A stretch of DNA of 64,000 bases, from the NCBI GenBank assembly GCA_002348385.1, contig DEBD01000038.1, positions 56,584 to 120,583 of the forward strand. Direction: 5' to 3'. The stretch is from Gammaproteobacteria bacterium UBA2965 (lineage in GTDB: Bacteria > Pseudomonadota > Gammaproteobacteria > Pseudomonadales > Azotimanducaceae). The notes beneath the pieces are model-generated. The model saw nothing but the letters and a program-made list of their open reading frames with translations, did no database searches and was not told the DNA's origin. Positions within the stretch are counted from its first letter, which is position 1, and each line of letters begins with the position of its first letter. Made by a program: the position numbers and the translations under genes. Positions 17,679 through 26,129 of this stretch are shown piece after piece.

Positions 17679-18439
17679 CCCTGAGTTTCCTTCAGACCGA
17701 CACGGTGTGGCACGACCCGGCCGCCAACCGGGAGCAGATTTCGGGCTGGCTGGACCTGCTTCCTGAGGACTCTCGCCTGGTCATACTGCCAGAGATGTTC
17801 AGCACGGGGTTTACCATGGCCGCAACTGAGGTGGCTGAGCCCATGGATGGGCCCACCGTAGGCTGGATGCGCCAGGAAGCGCGCGCGCGAGGGGTGGTCA
17901 TCTGCGGCAGCGTGGTAATCAGCGAAGGTGGTCATAGCTACAACCGGTTCATCTGGGCTGCTCCCGACAGGGTGGCTACCTACGACAAGCGCCACCTGTT
18001 CCGCATGGCCGGCGAGCACCATCACTATGCAAGCGGTACGCAACGACTCGTTGTGCAGCTGGACGGTTGGCGAATCTGTCCGGTGATCTGCTACGACCTG
18101 CGCTTTCCGGTCTGGTTGCGGAATCGTGATGATTACGACCTGATGCTTTGTCCGGCCAACTGGCCGGCGCCACGTGCGCAAGCTTGGGATGGCTTGCTGA
18201 AGGCGCGGGCTATTGAAAACCTGAGCTATGTGGTAGGTGTCAACATCATTGGCGTGGATGGCAATGGAGTCGGCTACTCCGGCGGCAGTGTGGTCTACGG
18301 CCCGGAAGGAGAGTCGTTGCTGCACGCCCAGGATGGTCGAGGCGTGTTCACGGTCACCTTGAGTGGCGAAAACTTGCTCGCGTACCGCAAGTCGTTTCCG
18401 GCGTGGCAAGACGCGGACGACTTTCAGTTAACTGAGTAA
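17666..18439 (+). CDS. omega-amidase (YafV/Nit2-type carbon-nitrogen hydrolase)
   Basis: 257-residue nitrilase-superfamily enzyme. The catalytic triad is visible: Glu in LPEMFSTGF, Lys in YDKRHLFRM and Cys in VICYDLRFPVW. YafV/Nit2 enzymes remove the amide of 2-oxoglutaramate, which is the by-product when glutamine is the amino donor for KMTB transamination. Its ATG at 17666 lies inside the end of the aminotransferase gene, so the two are translationally coupled; together they would make the last step of methionine salvage irreversible. Confidence 0.92.
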   Translation: MQPLTLSFLQTDTVWHDPAANREQISGWLDLLPEDSRLVILPEMFSTGFTMAATEVAEPMDGPTVGWMRQEARARGVVICGSVVISEGGHSYNRFIWAAPDRVATYDKRHLFRMAGEHHHYASGTQRLVVQLDGWRICPVICYDLRFPVWLRNRDDYDLMLCPANWPAPRAQAWDGLLKARAIENLSYVVGVNIIGVDGNGVGYSGGSVVYGPEGESLLHAQDGRGVFTVTLSGENLLAYRKSFPAWQDADDFQLTE

Positions 18440-18464
18440 ATTAGCAAACCAAGGGAATGTTAGA

Positions 18465-18809
18465 TTGAGAATCATCGGATTTGCGCTGTGCTGCGCGTTA
18501 GTGGTCGGCTGTGCGGAAGCCCCCGAGTCGGAAGGAGAGGTGCCCGCCGCGGAGCCGGCAACCGGCGAGATGGTGTACACGCGCTTCTGCTTCAGCTGCC
18601 ATGCGGCTGGAATCGCCGGTGCTCCTGAAACGGGGGTGTTTGACGAGTGGGCCGATCGGATGGAGAAAGGCATGTCCGCACTGCTGCAGTCCACCAAGAC
18701 GGGAATGGGGGGCATGCCGCCTAAGGGGCTGTGTGCCCAGTGCAGTGATGCACAATTGATTGAAGCCATTGAGCACATGTTGCCCGAGCAGCAAGGAGCC
18801 GCGCCATGA
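18465..18809 (+). CDS. cytochrome c5-like lipoprotein
   Basis: 114 residues. A TTG start at 18465 follows an AAGGGA site. The N-terminus is a lipoprotein signal (ALCCALVVGC, lipobox Cys ~16), then an acidic Glu/Pro-rich linker, then one heme c site CFSCH (~42-46) with candidate axial Met residues in GMGGMPPKG, and a second Cys pair CAQC typical of cytochrome c5. It is expected in the periplasm, anchored to a membrane, as an electron carrier. 25 bp downstream of the amidase; function within this locus is unknown. Confidence 0.85.
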   Translation: MRIIGFALCCALVVGCAEAPESEGEVPAAEPATGEMVYTRFCFSCHAAGIAGAPETGVFDEWADRMEKGMSALLQSTKTGMGGMPPKGLCAQCSDAQLIEAIEHMLPEQQGAAP

Positions 18810-18964
18810 CCCCACAGCCGGGGGATATCGTTGTCAGGCGAAAAGGGCTTGTGATGCACAAGGGCCTGGTTTTGCCGGACGGGCGCATTCTGCACAACAC
18901 GCCTGGGCGCGGAGAACACGTGAGCTGCTGGATTTGCGCTCGGCCGTCGCCTGGCAGGGCGTAA
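18806..18964 (+). CDS. short LRAT/NlpC-P60-like N-terminal fragment
   Basis: 52-residue reading frame overlapping the cytochrome stop as ATGA. It reads MTPQPGDIVVRRKGLVMHK and then GLVLPDGRILHNTPGRGEHV, similar to the start of LRAT-like/NlpC-P60 papain-fold domains (GD-x-V, conserved His, HNTPGRG). The family needs well over 100 residues including a catalytic Cys, so this is a fragment. A neighbouring frame continues LLDLRSAVAWQGVKILR, so a frameshift may have truncated it. It ends 12 bp before the convergent pseudouridine synthase stop. The similarity is judged by eye only. Confidence 0.4.
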   Translation: MTPQPGDIVVRRKGLVMHKGLVLPDGRILHNTPGRGEHVSCWICARPSPGRA

Positions 18965-18976
18965 AGATTCTGCGCG

Positions 18977-19663
18977 TTAGGCTGGCGGCGCCCAATCCTT
19001 GGTGGTTGGGGCGGCAAAGCAACCGAACCCTGGTACCCGCATGCGGTGGCAGTGCAGTTGCAGTCGGGGATTCTGCTGCTCCGGACTGTCGGGCCGACCG
19101 TACAGGTTGTCCCCCACAATAGGGTGGCCGATCCAAGATAGATGTACCCGTAGCTGGTGGGTGCGCCCGGTAATGGGCCTGGCCAGTAACAGGGTCCTTT
19201 GGTCGTGGGAGCGCAGCGTTCTTACTCGCGTCTCGCTCGCTGCCCCGGGGGCGTCTGCCGGTGGTGGTTGGCGCAGCTGCCAGGTGTTGCCCCGCCGGTG
19301 GATCTGATCCCTTGGTCCGGCAACCCGGAACCGGCTCTTTCGGCCTGGCCTGAGCGGCAGGTCGATCTTCACAGTGCCGGGTGCCTGTAGCCGCCCGACC
19401 ACCCAGGCAAGATAGTACTTTCCGATGCGGCGCTGCTGAAACGCGCGTGTCAGCGTGCGCTGAGTACGTTGGTTGAGCGCTACCAGGAGTACGCCGCTGG
19501 TTCCTTTGTCCAGGCGATGCACCAGGTACGCCTTGCGCGGTGCGAGGGCGGCTTTGATTTCGTCCCAGAAGTTGGGCGCCCCGGATCGGTCGGCCAGCAG
19601 GGCGACGTTGGGGGGTTTGTTGACCACCAGCAGATCGTCGGATTGATGGATGACCTCTATCAC
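18977..19663 (-). CDS. RluA-family RNA pseudouridine synthase
   Basis: 228 residues. The catalytic motif YLVHRLDKGTSG contains the invariant Asp, followed by KYYLAWVVGR, ITGRTHQLRVHLSWIGHPIVGDNLYG and a short C-terminus; N-terminal DDLLVVNKPPNVALL is typical. It isomerises uridines in rRNA or tRNA; the exact site is not predictable. The start is GTG at 19663 with GAGGG upstream; the frame stays open far upstream, but that is antisense to oxyR. Length is that of the short RluA-type enzymes without an S4 domain. It diverges from oxyR by 69 bp. Confidence 0.9.
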   Translation of the reverse strand: MIEVIHQSDDLLVVNKPPNVALLADRSGAPNFWDEIKAALAPRKAYLVHRLDKGTSGVLLVALNQRTQRTLTRAFQQRRIGKYYLAWVVGRLQAPGTVKIDLPLRPGRKSRFRVAGPRDQIHRRGNTWQLRQPPPADAPGAASETRVRTLRSHDQRTLLLARPITGRTHQLRVHLSWIGHPIVGDNLYGRPDSPEQQNPRLQLHCHRMRVPGFGCFAAPTTKDWAPPA

Positions 19664-19732
19664 CCGGACCCTCTTGTAGCCTTTCGCTCTTTCTCGCAAA
19701 GTAACACAATCTTTCGGCTTGCCCTTCGAGCG

Positions 19733-20617
19733 TTGAATCTCAGAGACCTGAAATATCTGGTTGCGGTAGCGGAGCACAGGCACTTTGGTCGTGCGGCAGA
19801 CGCCTGTTTTGTCAGCCAGCCGACGCTCTCCACTCAGCTGAAGAAGCTGGAGCAGGAGCTTGGCGTCACGCTCATCGAGCGTAGCAACCGCCAGGTGATG
19901 CTGACCCCCGTGGGGGCGCGAATCGTGGACCAGGCGCAACTCGTTCTGCGCGAGGTCAACCAGTTGGTGCACATGGCTGAGGAGGCGAGCGATCCGCTCG
20001 GTGGTGACTTCCGGCTCGGCGTGATCCCTACGGTTGCTCCCTACCTGCTGCCCAAGATCCTTCGCCCCATCGCCAAGACCCTCCCGAATCTGCGCGTACA
20101 GCTCACAGAGGGACAGACGGCGGTGATTACACGGCTGCTGCGCAATGGGGATCTCGATGCGGTGATTCTCGCGCTGCCGGTGGATGAGGACAACGTGGTG
20201 GCGCGCAAGCTGTACACCGAGCCGTTTCTGTTCGCCGTCTCCAAGCAGCATCCCAAGGCTGGCAACGACAGCATCCAGCTTCGGGACCTGGACGGAGAGC
20301 AGGTGTTGTTGCTGGAGGACGGGCACTGTCTGCGCGATCAGGCGTTGGAGGTGTGCGATTCGCACAATGCCCACGAGAATGCCAACTTCCGCGCCACCAG
20401 CATCGAGACTTTGAGACAGATGGTGGCCGCTGGAGTCGGCACAACGCTGATGCCCAAGCTTGCGGTAACCCGCCAGGCGGGTACTGTGCGTTACATTCCT
20501 TTCAAGGGCACCCCCCCGCACCGTGACATCGGCCTGTGCTGGCGGTCGACCACTTCACGCGTGGACTTGCTTGAGGAGTTGAGCGACCTCCTGGTGGAGG
20601 CCCTTGCTGACGCCTAG
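19733..20617 (+). CDS. oxyR: hydrogen-peroxide sensor and LysR-type regulator OxyR
   Basis: 294 residues. N-terminal LysR helix-turn-helix LNLRDLKYLVAVAEHRHFGR...SQPTLSTQLKKLEQELGV. The redox domain has GHCLRDQALEVC, carrying the two cysteines that form the peroxide-sensing disulfide in E. coli OxyR (C199/C208), plus FRATSIETLRQMVAAG. The start is TTG at 19733; earlier in-frame starts would lie antisense in the pseudouridine synthase. It activates peroxide-defence genes; rubrerythrin 3 kb away is a candidate target, but no operator was identified. Confidence 0.96.
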   Translation: MNLRDLKYLVAVAEHRHFGRAADACFVSQPTLSTQLKKLEQELGVTLIERSNRQVMLTPVGARIVDQAQLVLREVNQLVHMAEEASDPLGGDFRLGVIPTVAPYLLPKILRPIAKTLPNLRVQLTEGQTAVITRLLRNGDLDAVILALPVDEDNVVARKLYTEPFLFAVSKQHPKAGNDSIQLRDLDGEQVLLLEDGHCLRDQALEVCDSHNAHENANFRATSIETLRQMVAAGVGTTLMPKLAVTRQAGTVRYIPFKGTPPHRDIGLCWRSTTSRVDLLEELSDLLVEALADA

Positions 20618-20883
20618 CGGCTGTGCTGCCGGTAGGCCCGCCAGCCGATCAGCGATACCCCGGCGAGCAGGCCGATCTCTAACGGAAATACATACAACAG
20701 GTCTACCCGGATGTTGCACTCCCCGGTGCAGGTGTTGAGCACCCAGATTTCGTAGCAGATTGGCAGCAGCCAGAGCACTGAGCACAACAGGAATGCGGGC
20801 TTGCGCGTTTTCACGAACAGCGCCTGGAAGAGCGCGGCCACTCCGATTCCGGCCAATATGAAGGCGAAGTAGGCAAAGATCAT
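20614..20883 (-). CDS. small membrane protein of unknown function
   Basis: 89 residues from the ATG at 20883, no recognised family. Three hydrophobic stretches are seen (IFAYFAFILAGIGVAALFQAL; FLLCSVLWLLPICYEIWVL; VFPLEIGLLAGVSLIGW) separated by NTCTGECNIRVD, a loop with two Cys that could pair in the periplasm. The stop overlaps the oxyR stop by 4 bp on the opposite strand. The ribosome site is weak, so expression is uncertain. Confidence 0.65.
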   Translation of the reverse strand: MIFAYFAFILAGIGVAALFQALFVKTRKPAFLLCSVLWLLPICYEIWVLNTCTGECNIRVDLLYVFPLEIGLLAGVSLIGWRAYRQHSR

Positions 20884-21105
20884 GTAGCGAAGCAATGGCT
20901 GCGGAGCAGGGGAGTATAACCCTGCGTACCCGGGCTGATCTGCTTCAGCGTAACCGGTGCGGCGGCATCCAGCGGATCCTGACTGATGGAGCGCAGCTTT
21001 CAGCCCACGCAAGATCGCCGCAGGTTATGAAATACTCGTCTTCCACCACGCAGGTGGAACCGGATTGCATGGTGGTACAGACGCTTAGCCGGCGGGGGGA
21101 GACTG

Positions 21106-21687
21106 CTAGTCTAGATCTGCTGCCAGACTGCGGCGGGCGTCCTCGCTCAAGGTCACCGTGCCTGCCAGTCGCTCGTGATCGATGCCTACCTGGATAGGAG
21201 CGCCCGCTTTGGCAGCCGAGTGGCTGGACTGGGGGAGCTCAAAGCGCAGGAAGTGAACGGCAGCGGCCTTGCCGTCGGTGCTTCGCTCCATGTCCTCGTT
21301 CGCGATGGCGAATACTTTGTCTTCATCGCCAACTTTGATCCATGCCGTGTGCTCCACGCCGCCCAGCTGCGCGAGCGCGCGTTGGCGTTCTTCCACGTCG
21401 GGATACTCGATGAGAAAGGTAGCCTTGAGGTTGGTCCCGTCGGGAATCAGCGGGTTGTAGGCGGCAAGCTCCTCCTCGATGTCTGCTGCCTCGAAGATGC
21501 GCTCGGCGCGCAGCATCTCCTGTACCTGGTATTTCATTGTCAGCGCGTCTTCGAAGCTCAGGGTTGCATGCGCACCCACCTGAACGCGGCGTGGGCCTTT
21601 GTGGGCAATCACCTTGGCGCGAAACTCTGGGCGCTGTTCGGCGTACTGCTCCAGGCTCCAAAGATCAGGGCGGCTAAGTTTCTGCAC
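21106..21687 (-). CDS. DUF3501 family protein
   Basis: 193 residues, GTG start at 21687, two bases after the Fe-S oxidoreductase stop. It has the DUF3501 pattern: LWSLEQYAEQRPEFRAKVIAHK near the N-terminus, VGAHATLSFEDALTMKYQ, LRAERIFEAADIEEELAAYN, then DGTNLKATFLIEYPDVEER. The biochemical function is not known. DUF3501 genes commonly sit beside rubrerythrin and a CCG-domain Fe-S oxidoreductase, exactly as here, so a shared role in peroxide or redox handling is inferred. Confidence 0.88.
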   Translation of the reverse strand: MQKLSRPDLWSLEQYAEQRPEFRAKVIAHKGPRRVQVGAHATLSFEDALTMKYQVQEMLRAERIFEAADIEEELAAYNPLIPDGTNLKATFLIEYPDVEERQRALAQLGGVEHTAWIKVGDEDKVFAIANEDMERSTDGKAAAVHFLRFELPQSSHSAAKAGAPIQVGIDHERLAGTVTLSEDARRSLAADLD

Positions 21688-21689
21688 GG

Positions 21690-23027
21690 TCACACTCCAT
21701 ATGCCCGACGCACCATGGATATCGGATGCTCGGCGCTGCCTTGGTCTAGTTCGCCATCCAGACCATGCGCGATGAGCCTTCCCGCCATGGGGCAGTCGGA
21801 GCCGTAGGTGTCGGGCTCGGCCTGTTTCACTCGGTTTACCACGGGGCGCGCGATCTTCATGGCTTTGTCGTAGGTCTCTGCTTTCACAGCGTAGGTACCG
21901 TCGTGGCCGGAACACCGCTCGATGGGTGTGACCTCCGTTCCTTCGATCAGGCTCAGAAACTCCCGGGTCTTCATGCCGATGTTCTGAACGCGCTGGTGGC
22001 AAGCGACGTGGTAGGCGACCGTTCCGAGGCTCTGCTGGAAGTCGGTGCGTATCAGCCCGGCCTTGTGACGCAGTGACAGGTATTCGAACGGATCGAAAAA
22101 AGCATTCTTCACTGCCGTGACTCCGGGGTCTTCGGGATACATGAGCGGCAGCTCCTGCTTGTACATGAGCACGCATGAAGGGATGGGCGCGACGATGTCG
22201 TAGCCTTCTTCGATTGCCTGCAGAAACACGGGAAGATTCGCGTCTTTCAGCTTGTCTACCTTGTTGAGGTCGCCCAGCTCCAGCTTTGGCATGCCGCAGC
22301 ACTTGGCGTCGTTCAGCAGCTTCACCGGAATGGAGTTGTGGTTGAACACGGCAATCATGTCTTCAACCACCTGGGGCTCGTTGTGCTCGCCGTAGCAGGT
22401 AACGTAGATGGCTACCTTGCCTTTCGTGCTTTCACAGGGCGTGACATCGAGACTTGCGCCCAGCTTGGGTGCTACCCGCTTGCTCAGTGTCTTGCTGTGG
22501 AATTCGGGCAGCGGGGCATCGGGGTGAATCCCCAACTTCTCGCCCAGCTTGCGCAGGGGTTTCGAGTTGGCGGCGGCATTGGCCGTCTGTGCGATGCCGG
22601 GAATGCTCACGGCATCGAACACCGGATCGGTGCTGGTGATGATGCGGTCGCGCCACTTGGTGTCCTGTTTCTTGAAGCGGTAGGCCTTTGCCCGAAGCAT
22701 GAGATGGGGGAAGTCCAGCGCCCACTCATGAGGGGGCAGATAAGGGCACTTCGTCTCAGCGCACAGGTCACACAGAAAGCACTGGTCCACCACTTTCATG
22801 TAGTCGTCTTTGTCGACTCCGTCCACTTCCATGGTGTCGGACTCGTCGACCAGGTCGAACAGGGTAGGAAACGCGTCGCACAGACTTACGCAGCGGCGGC
22901 AGCCGTGGCAGATGTCGAAAACCCGCTCCAGCTCGTCGTAGAGTGGCTCGGGGTCAAAGAACTCCGGGTTCTGCCAGTCGATGGGTTCCCGCTTTGGTGC
23001 TTCTAGGCTGCCTTCCCGCGTGGCCAT
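21690..23027 (-). CDS. CCG-domain Fe-S oxidoreductase (GlpC/HdrB-like)
   Basis: 445 residues. Two [4Fe-4S] ferredoxin-like sites: CHGCRRCVSLC (~40-50) and CFLCDLCAETKCPYLPP (~84-100). Two cysteine-rich domains follow: DAKCCGMPKLE and YHVACHQRVQNIGMKT with RCSGHDGTYAV. This is the heterodisulfide-reductase/GlpC-type electron-transfer module, likely associated with the membrane or with partner proteins. The start is the ATG at 23027; the longer frame runs back into the rubrerythrin gene. It lies between rubrerythrin and DUF3501 on the same strand, separated from rubrerythrin by a terminator that should lower its expression relative to rubrerythrin. Confidence 0.9.
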   Translation of the reverse strand: MATREGSLEAPKREPIDWQNPEFFDPEPLYDELERVFDICHGCRRCVSLCDAFPTLFDLVDESDTMEVDGVDKDDYMKVVDQCFLCDLCAETKCPYLPPHEWALDFPHLMLRAKAYRFKKQDTKWRDRIITSTDPVFDAVSIPGIAQTANAAANSKPLRKLGEKLGIHPDAPLPEFHSKTLSKRVAPKLGASLDVTPCESTKGKVAIYVTCYGEHNEPQVVEDMIAVFNHNSIPVKLLNDAKCCGMPKLELGDLNKVDKLKDANLPVFLQAIEEGYDIVAPIPSCVLMYKQELPLMYPEDPGVTAVKNAFFDPFEYLSLRHKAGLIRTDFQQSLGTVAYHVACHQRVQNIGMKTREFLSLIEGTEVTPIERCSGHDGTYAVKAETYDKAMKIARPVVNRVKQAEPDTYGSDCPMAGRLIAHGLDGELDQGSAEHPISMVRRAYGV

Positions 23028-23052
23028 TGCGTGTCGTCCAAGGTTGCGTGGA

Positions 23053-23080
23053 GAGAAAAAAGGGGCCCAGTGGACCCCTT
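23053..23080 (-). terminator. intrinsic terminator between rubrerythrin and the Fe-S gene
   Basis: On the minus strand AAGGGGTCC, loop ACT, then GGGCCCCTT form a GC-rich stem with one T/G wobble position, directly followed by a run of T. It sits 23 bp after the rubrerythrin stop and 26 bp before the ATG of the next gene, so it is probably a partial terminator setting a high rubrerythrin to oxidoreductase ratio. Confidence 0.8.
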
Positions 23081-23103
23081 CTTGACGCCGCTCTTCGGCG
23101 GAT

Positions 23104-23520
23104 CTATCCCATGGAGTCCAGGGCTTTCTGGAACCGGTTGGCGTGGGAGCGCTCGGCCTTGGCCAAGGTCTCGAACCAGTCGGCGATCTCATCGAACCCT
23201 TCGTCGCGGGCCGTCTTGGCCATGCCCGGGTACATGTCGGTGTACTCGTGCGTCTCGCCGGCGATGGCAGCTTCCAGGTTGCTGCTGGTGGTGCCGATGG
23301 GCAATCCGGTAGCTGGGTCGCCTACCGCTTCCATGTACTCCAGGTGACCGTGCGCGTGGCCGGTCTCACCTTCCGCGGTAGAGCGGAATACGGCGGCTAC
23401 GTCGTTTTCGCCTTCTACGTCGGCTTTCTGGGCGAAATACAGATAGCGCCGATTCGCCTGGGATTCCCCGGCAAACGCGTCTTTGAGGTTTTGCAGGGTG
23501 TTGCTGTCCTTCAGTTCCAT
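23104..23520 (-). CDS. rubrerythrin (diiron domain only)
   Basis: 138 residues with the four-helix diiron site: ESQANRRYLYFAQKAD, EGETGHAHGHLEYME, GETHEYTDMYPGMAK and KAERSHANRFQKALDSM give the E-x2-x-H ligand pairs. The usual C-terminal rubredoxin FeS4 domain is absent, so electrons must come from a partner, for which the neighbouring Fe-S oxidoreductase is the obvious candidate. It reduces hydrogen peroxide in the cytoplasm. The 226-bp upstream region holds a Fur-like box (23684-23698) and a short palindrome ATCGA-TTGC-TCGAT at 23562-23575. Confidence 0.95.
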   Translation of the reverse strand: MELKDSNTLQNLKDAFAGESQANRRYLYFAQKADVEGENDVAAVFRSTAEGETGHAHGHLEYMEAVGDPATGLPIGTTSSNLEAAIAGETHEYTDMYPGMAKTARDEGFDEIADWFETLAKAERSHANRFQKALDSMG

Positions 23521-23683
23521 TGCGTCTCTCTTCTTTGCTAGTTGCGAGATGTTGTTGCAAGATCGATTGCTCGATACCGAGCAGTATACGGGTCACGCGG
23601 CGCCACGCTATTTGAAAGTTGCTATCGTGCTAATAGGTTTTGCCTATGGAACTGAAGATATTCTAAGGCCAAGTATATCTTGT

Positions 23684-23698
23684 TGAGAACGATTCTCA
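23684..23698. promoter_or_regulatory. Fur-like box between rubrerythrin and EamA genes
   Basis: TGAGAAC-G-ATTCTCA is a 7-1-7 inverted repeat with one mismatch, close to the Fur core TGATAAT-N-ATTATCA. It is 49 bp upstream of the EamA start and 164 bp upstream of the rubrerythrin start, so the EamA-type exporter is the more likely target, with rubrerythrin possible. Confidence 0.55.
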
Positions 23699-23746
23699 TT
23701 GTAGTTTCCAATTGGGTTTTGTCGGTTCCCAACGGGTAGCAGCGCC

Positions 23747-24640
23747 GTGGGCATAGAAGCGTGGATTCCCCTCACTATCGCTGCCGCATTCCTGCAGAAC
23801 ATACGATCTGCGCTGCAAAGGCAGCTCACCGGCCGGCTGTCTGTGAACGGCGCCAGCTACGTGCGTTTCTGCTACGCATTGCCGTTTGTGTGGGCCTACT
23901 TCTACCTGTTGTCGACCTCTCGCGCGGTACCCCTGCCTGGAGCCGATTTCTGGGCCTATTGCCTGGCCGGCGCGGTGGGGCAGATGATCGCCACCTCGGC
24001 TCTGGTGGCGTCGGTTTCGCGCGGCAACTTTGCCGTGGGGACGGCGTTCTCCAAGACCGAGGTGGTGCAGGCGGCCGCGTTCGGGCTGCTGGTGCTGGGC
24101 GACTCGGTGAGCGTGTTCGTGTTGGCCGGCATCGCCGTGAGCCTGGTTGGTGTCTGGTTGCTGTCGGTCAAGCAGGGCATCGGGGCGATGCTGTCCGGAG
24201 CTGAACGAATTGGCCCGGCGCTGGGGCTGGGCTTGCTCAGTGGGGCCTGCTTTGCCGTTGCTTTCGTGTGTTATCGGGGCGCGTCGCTATCGTTGCCGGA
24301 AGGGGACTACCTCATGCGCGCCTCGGTGAGCCTGGCGGCAGCGGTGTCCATGCAATTCGTTCTTATGGGGGGCTATCTGGCGTGGCGCGAACCGGGCGAG
24401 CTGAGTCGCGTGGCGGCCGCCTGGCGGCCGGGCCTGGGCGTCGGCGTCGCCGGTGCCCTGGCATCCGTGGGGTGGTTCAGCGCCGCCACGTTAGAGTCCG
24501 CGGCGCTTGTCCGCGGGGTCGGACAGGTTGAGCTGCTGTTCGCGTTCGCTGCCTCGGTGTGGTGGTTCAACGAACGCGTTGGCGCCCGGGAGGTGTTGGG
24601 CGTTGCCCTCATCGTCCTGGGCGTGTGGATGCTGCTGTAG
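23747..24640 (+). CDS. EamA/DMT-superfamily transporter
   Basis: 297 residues with about ten TM segments arranged as two EamA repeats (first ~5-140, second ~155-297). The second repeat ends in FAASVWWFNERVGAREVLGV and ALIVLGVWMLL, a standard EamA ending. GTG start at 23747. Substrates of this family range from amino acids to metabolites and cannot be told. The Fur-like box 49 bp upstream raises the possibility of iron-responsive expression. Its stop is 2 bp from the convergent HMG-CoA synthase stop. Confidence 0.88.
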   Translation: MGIEAWIPLTIAAAFLQNIRSALQRQLTGRLSVNGASYVRFCYALPFVWAYFYLLSTSRAVPLPGADFWAYCLAGAVGQMIATSALVASVSRGNFAVGTAFSKTEVVQAAAFGLLVLGDSVSVFVLAGIAVSLVGVWLLSVKQGIGAMLSGAERIGPALGLGLLSGACFAVAFVCYRGASLSLPEGDYLMRASVSLAAAVSMQFVLMGGYLAWREPGELSRVAAAWRPGLGVGVAGALASVGWFSAATLESAALVRGVGQVELLFAFAASVWWFNERVGAREVLGVALIVLGVWMLL

Positions 24641-24642
24641 CC

Positions 24643-26112
24643 TCACCCGGTCTGGTAGCGATAGTACTCCACACCGAAGTCGTCGAACTGACCGTCGCGC
24701 TGACCGATGCGGTCGATGTAGAACACGCCGGGCTGGTCCGCCGCGTCAATGGCGGGAGCATCGCCCTGATGCAGGCTGCGGTAGTCGGCCTCGCTGAGGT
24801 CTATGGGGTCCGCCAGCACTGACTGAAAGGCGATCTTGCTTGCGGCTCGCTCCCAGCCCGCCACCAGCGTCATGGGAATGGCCTCCGCGGCGTCCCCGCT
24901 GCCGTACCCGATGGTAAGAATGCGCCCAGCGCCAACGTCGAGATTCTGCTGCCAGGCTTCTTCGATCCCCGCCGCCATCCACGCGGGCAGCGATGCGGTG
25001 TAGAGATTTCCTACGTCCTGCATTTCAGACTCGCCCCAGGCGGTCATTAGCGCGTGGAACTGGGACGAAGAACGAAACGAACGGGCGGTCTGGGTGGCGA
25101 GGGGATACAGCTCGTTGGAAAGCTCGCCGTCTTCCACCAGGGCAAAAACTTCGGGCTCGTTGGTGAGTTCCAGTACCAGTTCCGCGGTGTTCACGTCTGC
25201 CTCGGCTGCGTAAACGGTAAGCTCCGCGTGATCGTCTGCGTCACCGATTGCCAAGGCCAGTAGGTAGCTCATGATCAGGCCGGTTTCCGCCATGCGCTGG
25301 TAAGGGCGATGCAGGAAGGTGGCTGTCAGCTCTCTCAAAAAGCGGCTGGGCAGGTGGTCCAGGCGAGCGAACATGTCACGCATGGCGGCCAACACCTCAT
25401 CCACGTAGCAGGTGGTGGAGTATTTTCCGTTGAAGACAGGGAAATCCCTGGGTTGGCCGAACTCGCTGGGCTCCTGGTGCATGAACCGATGGAACGGCTT
25501 GCGGAAGTCGGGACCGCGGTAGTCCGAGGCGCTACCGCTGCTTTCCAGCTGCAGAGCCAGCAGCTTGGGATCGGCCTCGATCAGCATGGCCACCGCGCCG
25601 GCTCCCTGGGTCGGTTCTCCGGAAGTCGCGCGTTCGTATTCGGCCACGTCCGAACAGACCACGATTGCGATCTTGCCCTGGCCGTCCAGGGCGAGAAACC
25701 GGGCTGCCGCCTTCATGGCGTATACCCCGCCAAGGCAGGCGTGCTTGAACTCTGGCACCTCGCAGGCCCGGTTGAGTTTCGCTTTGCCCTTGGCCGTCAG
25801 CGCTTTGTTGACCATGCCTTTGATGATGACAGCGCCGGCGGAGTTGTCGGTGCTGGATTCCGTGCCCAGGGCCAGGTAGCCGATGCGTTGGGGATCGATG
25901 TCGTACTGGGCGATGAGCCTTACCACGGCGGTGGCGGCCATGGTGTAGGCGTTTTCGTTCGGTCCGCGCATGCGAAAGCTCGAGCCCACTACCGCGCGCA
26001 CTTTGTCCCAATTGTCCCCCGTCCATCTGCACCAGTCGGACAGATTCACGCGGTATCTAGGAATGTAGCTGGCGAATCCGCTTATTCCGATTTGCGGTAC
26101 CAATTGGGGCAT
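24643..26112 (-). CDS. hydroxymethylglutaryl-CoA synthase family protein
   Basis: 489 residues of thiolase fold. Catalytic residues align with HMG-CoA synthases: Glu85 in GTESSTDNSAG, Cys126 in KHACLGGVYAM and His268 in FLHRPYQRM. It condenses acetyl-CoA and acetoacetyl-CoA to HMG-CoA, the first dedicated step of the mevalonate pathway. It is longer than most bacterial forms (~390), with insertions in the C-terminal half (HAELTVYAAEAD to FALVEDGELSN). The isopentenyl-diphosphate isomerase gene lies 17 bp upstream on the same strand, which supports isoprenoid synthesis rather than polyketide beta-branching. Confidence 0.88.
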   Translation of the reverse strand: MPQLVPQIGISGFASYIPRYRVNLSDWCRWTGDNWDKVRAVVGSSFRMRGPNENAYTMAATAVVRLIAQYDIDPQRIGYLALGTESSTDNSAGAVIIKGMVNKALTAKGKAKLNRACEVPEFKHACLGGVYAMKAAARFLALDGQGKIAIVVCSDVAEYERATSGEPTQGAGAVAMLIEADPKLLALQLESSGSASDYRGPDFRKPFHRFMHQEPSEFGQPRDFPVFNGKYSTTCYVDEVLAAMRDMFARLDHLPSRFLRELTATFLHRPYQRMAETGLIMSYLLALAIGDADDHAELTVYAAEADVNTAELVLELTNEPEVFALVEDGELSNELYPLATQTARSFRSSSQFHALMTAWGESEMQDVGNLYTASLPAWMAAGIEEAWQQNLDVGAGRILTIGYGSGDAAEAIPMTLVAGWERAASKIAFQSVLADPIDLSEADYRSLHQGDAPAIDAADQPGVFYIDRIGQRDGQFDDFGVEYYRYQTG

Positions 26113-26129
26113 AGCCTGTTCCTTTGAAC

